Assembly: GCF_946478835.1 (NCBI RefSeq)
Contig: NZ_CAMLDV010000198.1
Location: forward strand, 1-5,832
Origin: an uncultured Bdellovibrio sp.
GTDB taxonomy: Bacteria > Bdellovibrionota > Bdellovibrionia > Bdellovibrionales > Bdellovibrionaceae
Direction: 5' to 3'
DNA: 5,832 bases
Below are positions 5,561 to 5,832 of this stretch, in pieces. How positions within the stretch are numbered: the stretch's first letter is position 1; every line of letters begins with the position of its first letter. Made by a program: the position numbers and the translations under genes. The notes beneath the pieces are model-generated. The model saw only the letters and a program-made list of their open reading frames with translations, did not search any database and was not told the origin of the DNA.

Positions 5561-5566
5561 TCAGCA

Positions 5567-5832
5567 GTGAGCGAAGTCGATATCATGGCCCTTAATGCCG
5601 CCATCAAGCAAGAAAGCCAATTCATCGAAAAAATGATGGCCGAAATCAACAAAGTTGTCGTAGGTCAAAAAGAAATGGTGGAGGGCATCATGATGGGGCT
5701 TCTCACCGGCGGACACATTCTTCTTGAGGGTGTTCCGGGCTTGGCGAAAACTCTGACGATTGCCACGGTTTCTAAATCTATTTCTTTGGATTTCCAAAGA
5801 ATCCAATTCACTCCCGATCTTTTGCCGACGGA
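5567..5832 (+). CDS. MoxR family AAA+ ATPase, N-terminal part (3' end outside window)
   Basis: The frame is open to the window edge, giving 88 full codons. MoxR ATPases are AAA+ chaperone-like motors that, with von Willebrand factor A proteins, assemble or activate envelope and enzyme complexes. What can be seen is a helical N-terminus with INKVVVGQKEMVEGIMMGLL (27-46), which matches the family's vxGq segment, then GGHILLEGVPGLAKT with the Walker A GVPGLAKT (55-62), and the signature RIQFTPDLLPT (78-88). Walker B and the sensor motifs lie beyond the window. The start is a GTG with an AGGAGGA site six bases upstream. The gene diverges from the M48 operon. In many bacteria moxR leads an operon with DUF58 and vWA (Bat-like) genes, which would lie to the right; this is expectation, not observation. 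Confidence 0.93.
   Translation, partial: MSEVDIMALNAAIKQESQFIEKMMAEINKVVVGQKEMVEGIMMGLLTGGHILLEGVPGLAKTLTIATVSKSISLDFQRIQFTPDLLPT

Larger units (their letters stand above)
5439..5566. promoter_or_regulatory. Divergent intergenic region between the M48 gene and moxR
   Basis: These 128 bases must drive both the minus-strand operon and the moxR gene. They contain a perfect 7-bp inverted repeat TAAACTT-GCG-AAGTTTA (5503-5519), the palindrome TTCTAGAA (5491-5498) and a small CCTTG-G-CAAGG dyad (5465-5475). I could not identify a convincing sigma-70 promoter in either direction. The 5503-5519 dyad lies about 50 bases before the moxR start and suits a shared operator. Confidence 0.5.

Noticed and set aside
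5218..5806. Minus-strand open frames overlapping the moxR start and the M48 gene
   Set aside because: They cross the strong moxR ribosome site and overlap two well-recognised genes in other frames. Their translations look like shadow sequence, with no family features.

Overview
The window reads as a chromosomal segment from a Gram-negative bacterium, most likely a Bdellovibrio-type predator (Bdellovibrionota). This is inferred from the combination of a SpoVG-family protein, a DUF1844 protein, a periplasmic HtrA protease with a Sec signal, and an AAA+ MoxR ATPase. No single sequence proves the lineage, and the species is not determined. There is no insertion sequence, phage gene, CRISPR array or rRNA.

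Layout. (1) Positions 1-1929, plus strand: the 3' part of a thioredoxin-fold protein (the window opens exactly on its CPVC active site), a class I glutaredoxin with CPYC, and a DEAD-box RNA helicase, closely spaced and probably co-transcribed. (2) Positions 1988-2063, minus strand: tRNA-Gln(UUG) with an encoded CCA end and an unusual U at the discriminator position. It converges on the helicase gene. (3) Positions 2165-2602, minus strand: spoVG with a long 3' untranslated stretch ending in a strong intrinsic terminator, and a roughly 190-base upstream region holding several dyads. (4) Positions 2791-5438, minus strand: a likely three-gene operon in the order M48/HtpX-like membrane protein, DUF1844 protein, DegP/HtrA serine protease, closed by an intrinsic terminator. 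(5) Position 5567 to the end, plus strand: the 5' part of a MoxR-family ATPase gene, divergent from the M48 gene.

Functional reading. The right half looks like an envelope protein-quality-control locus: an inner-membrane HtpX-like protein, a periplasmic HtrA protease-chaperone and a MoxR chaperone ATPase. The most notable point is that the HtpX-like protein has HQLCH where an active M48 enzyme has HExxH, and it also lacks the usual third zinc ligand. It therefore looks like a pseudoprotease co-transcribed with a protease (HtrA) whose catalytic triad is intact. The left half couples thiol redox proteins to an RNA helicase. I see no clear sign of a wholly new defence or mobile system. The best leads are the pseudoprotease operon, the U73 tRNA-Gln and the dyad-rich intergenic regions.
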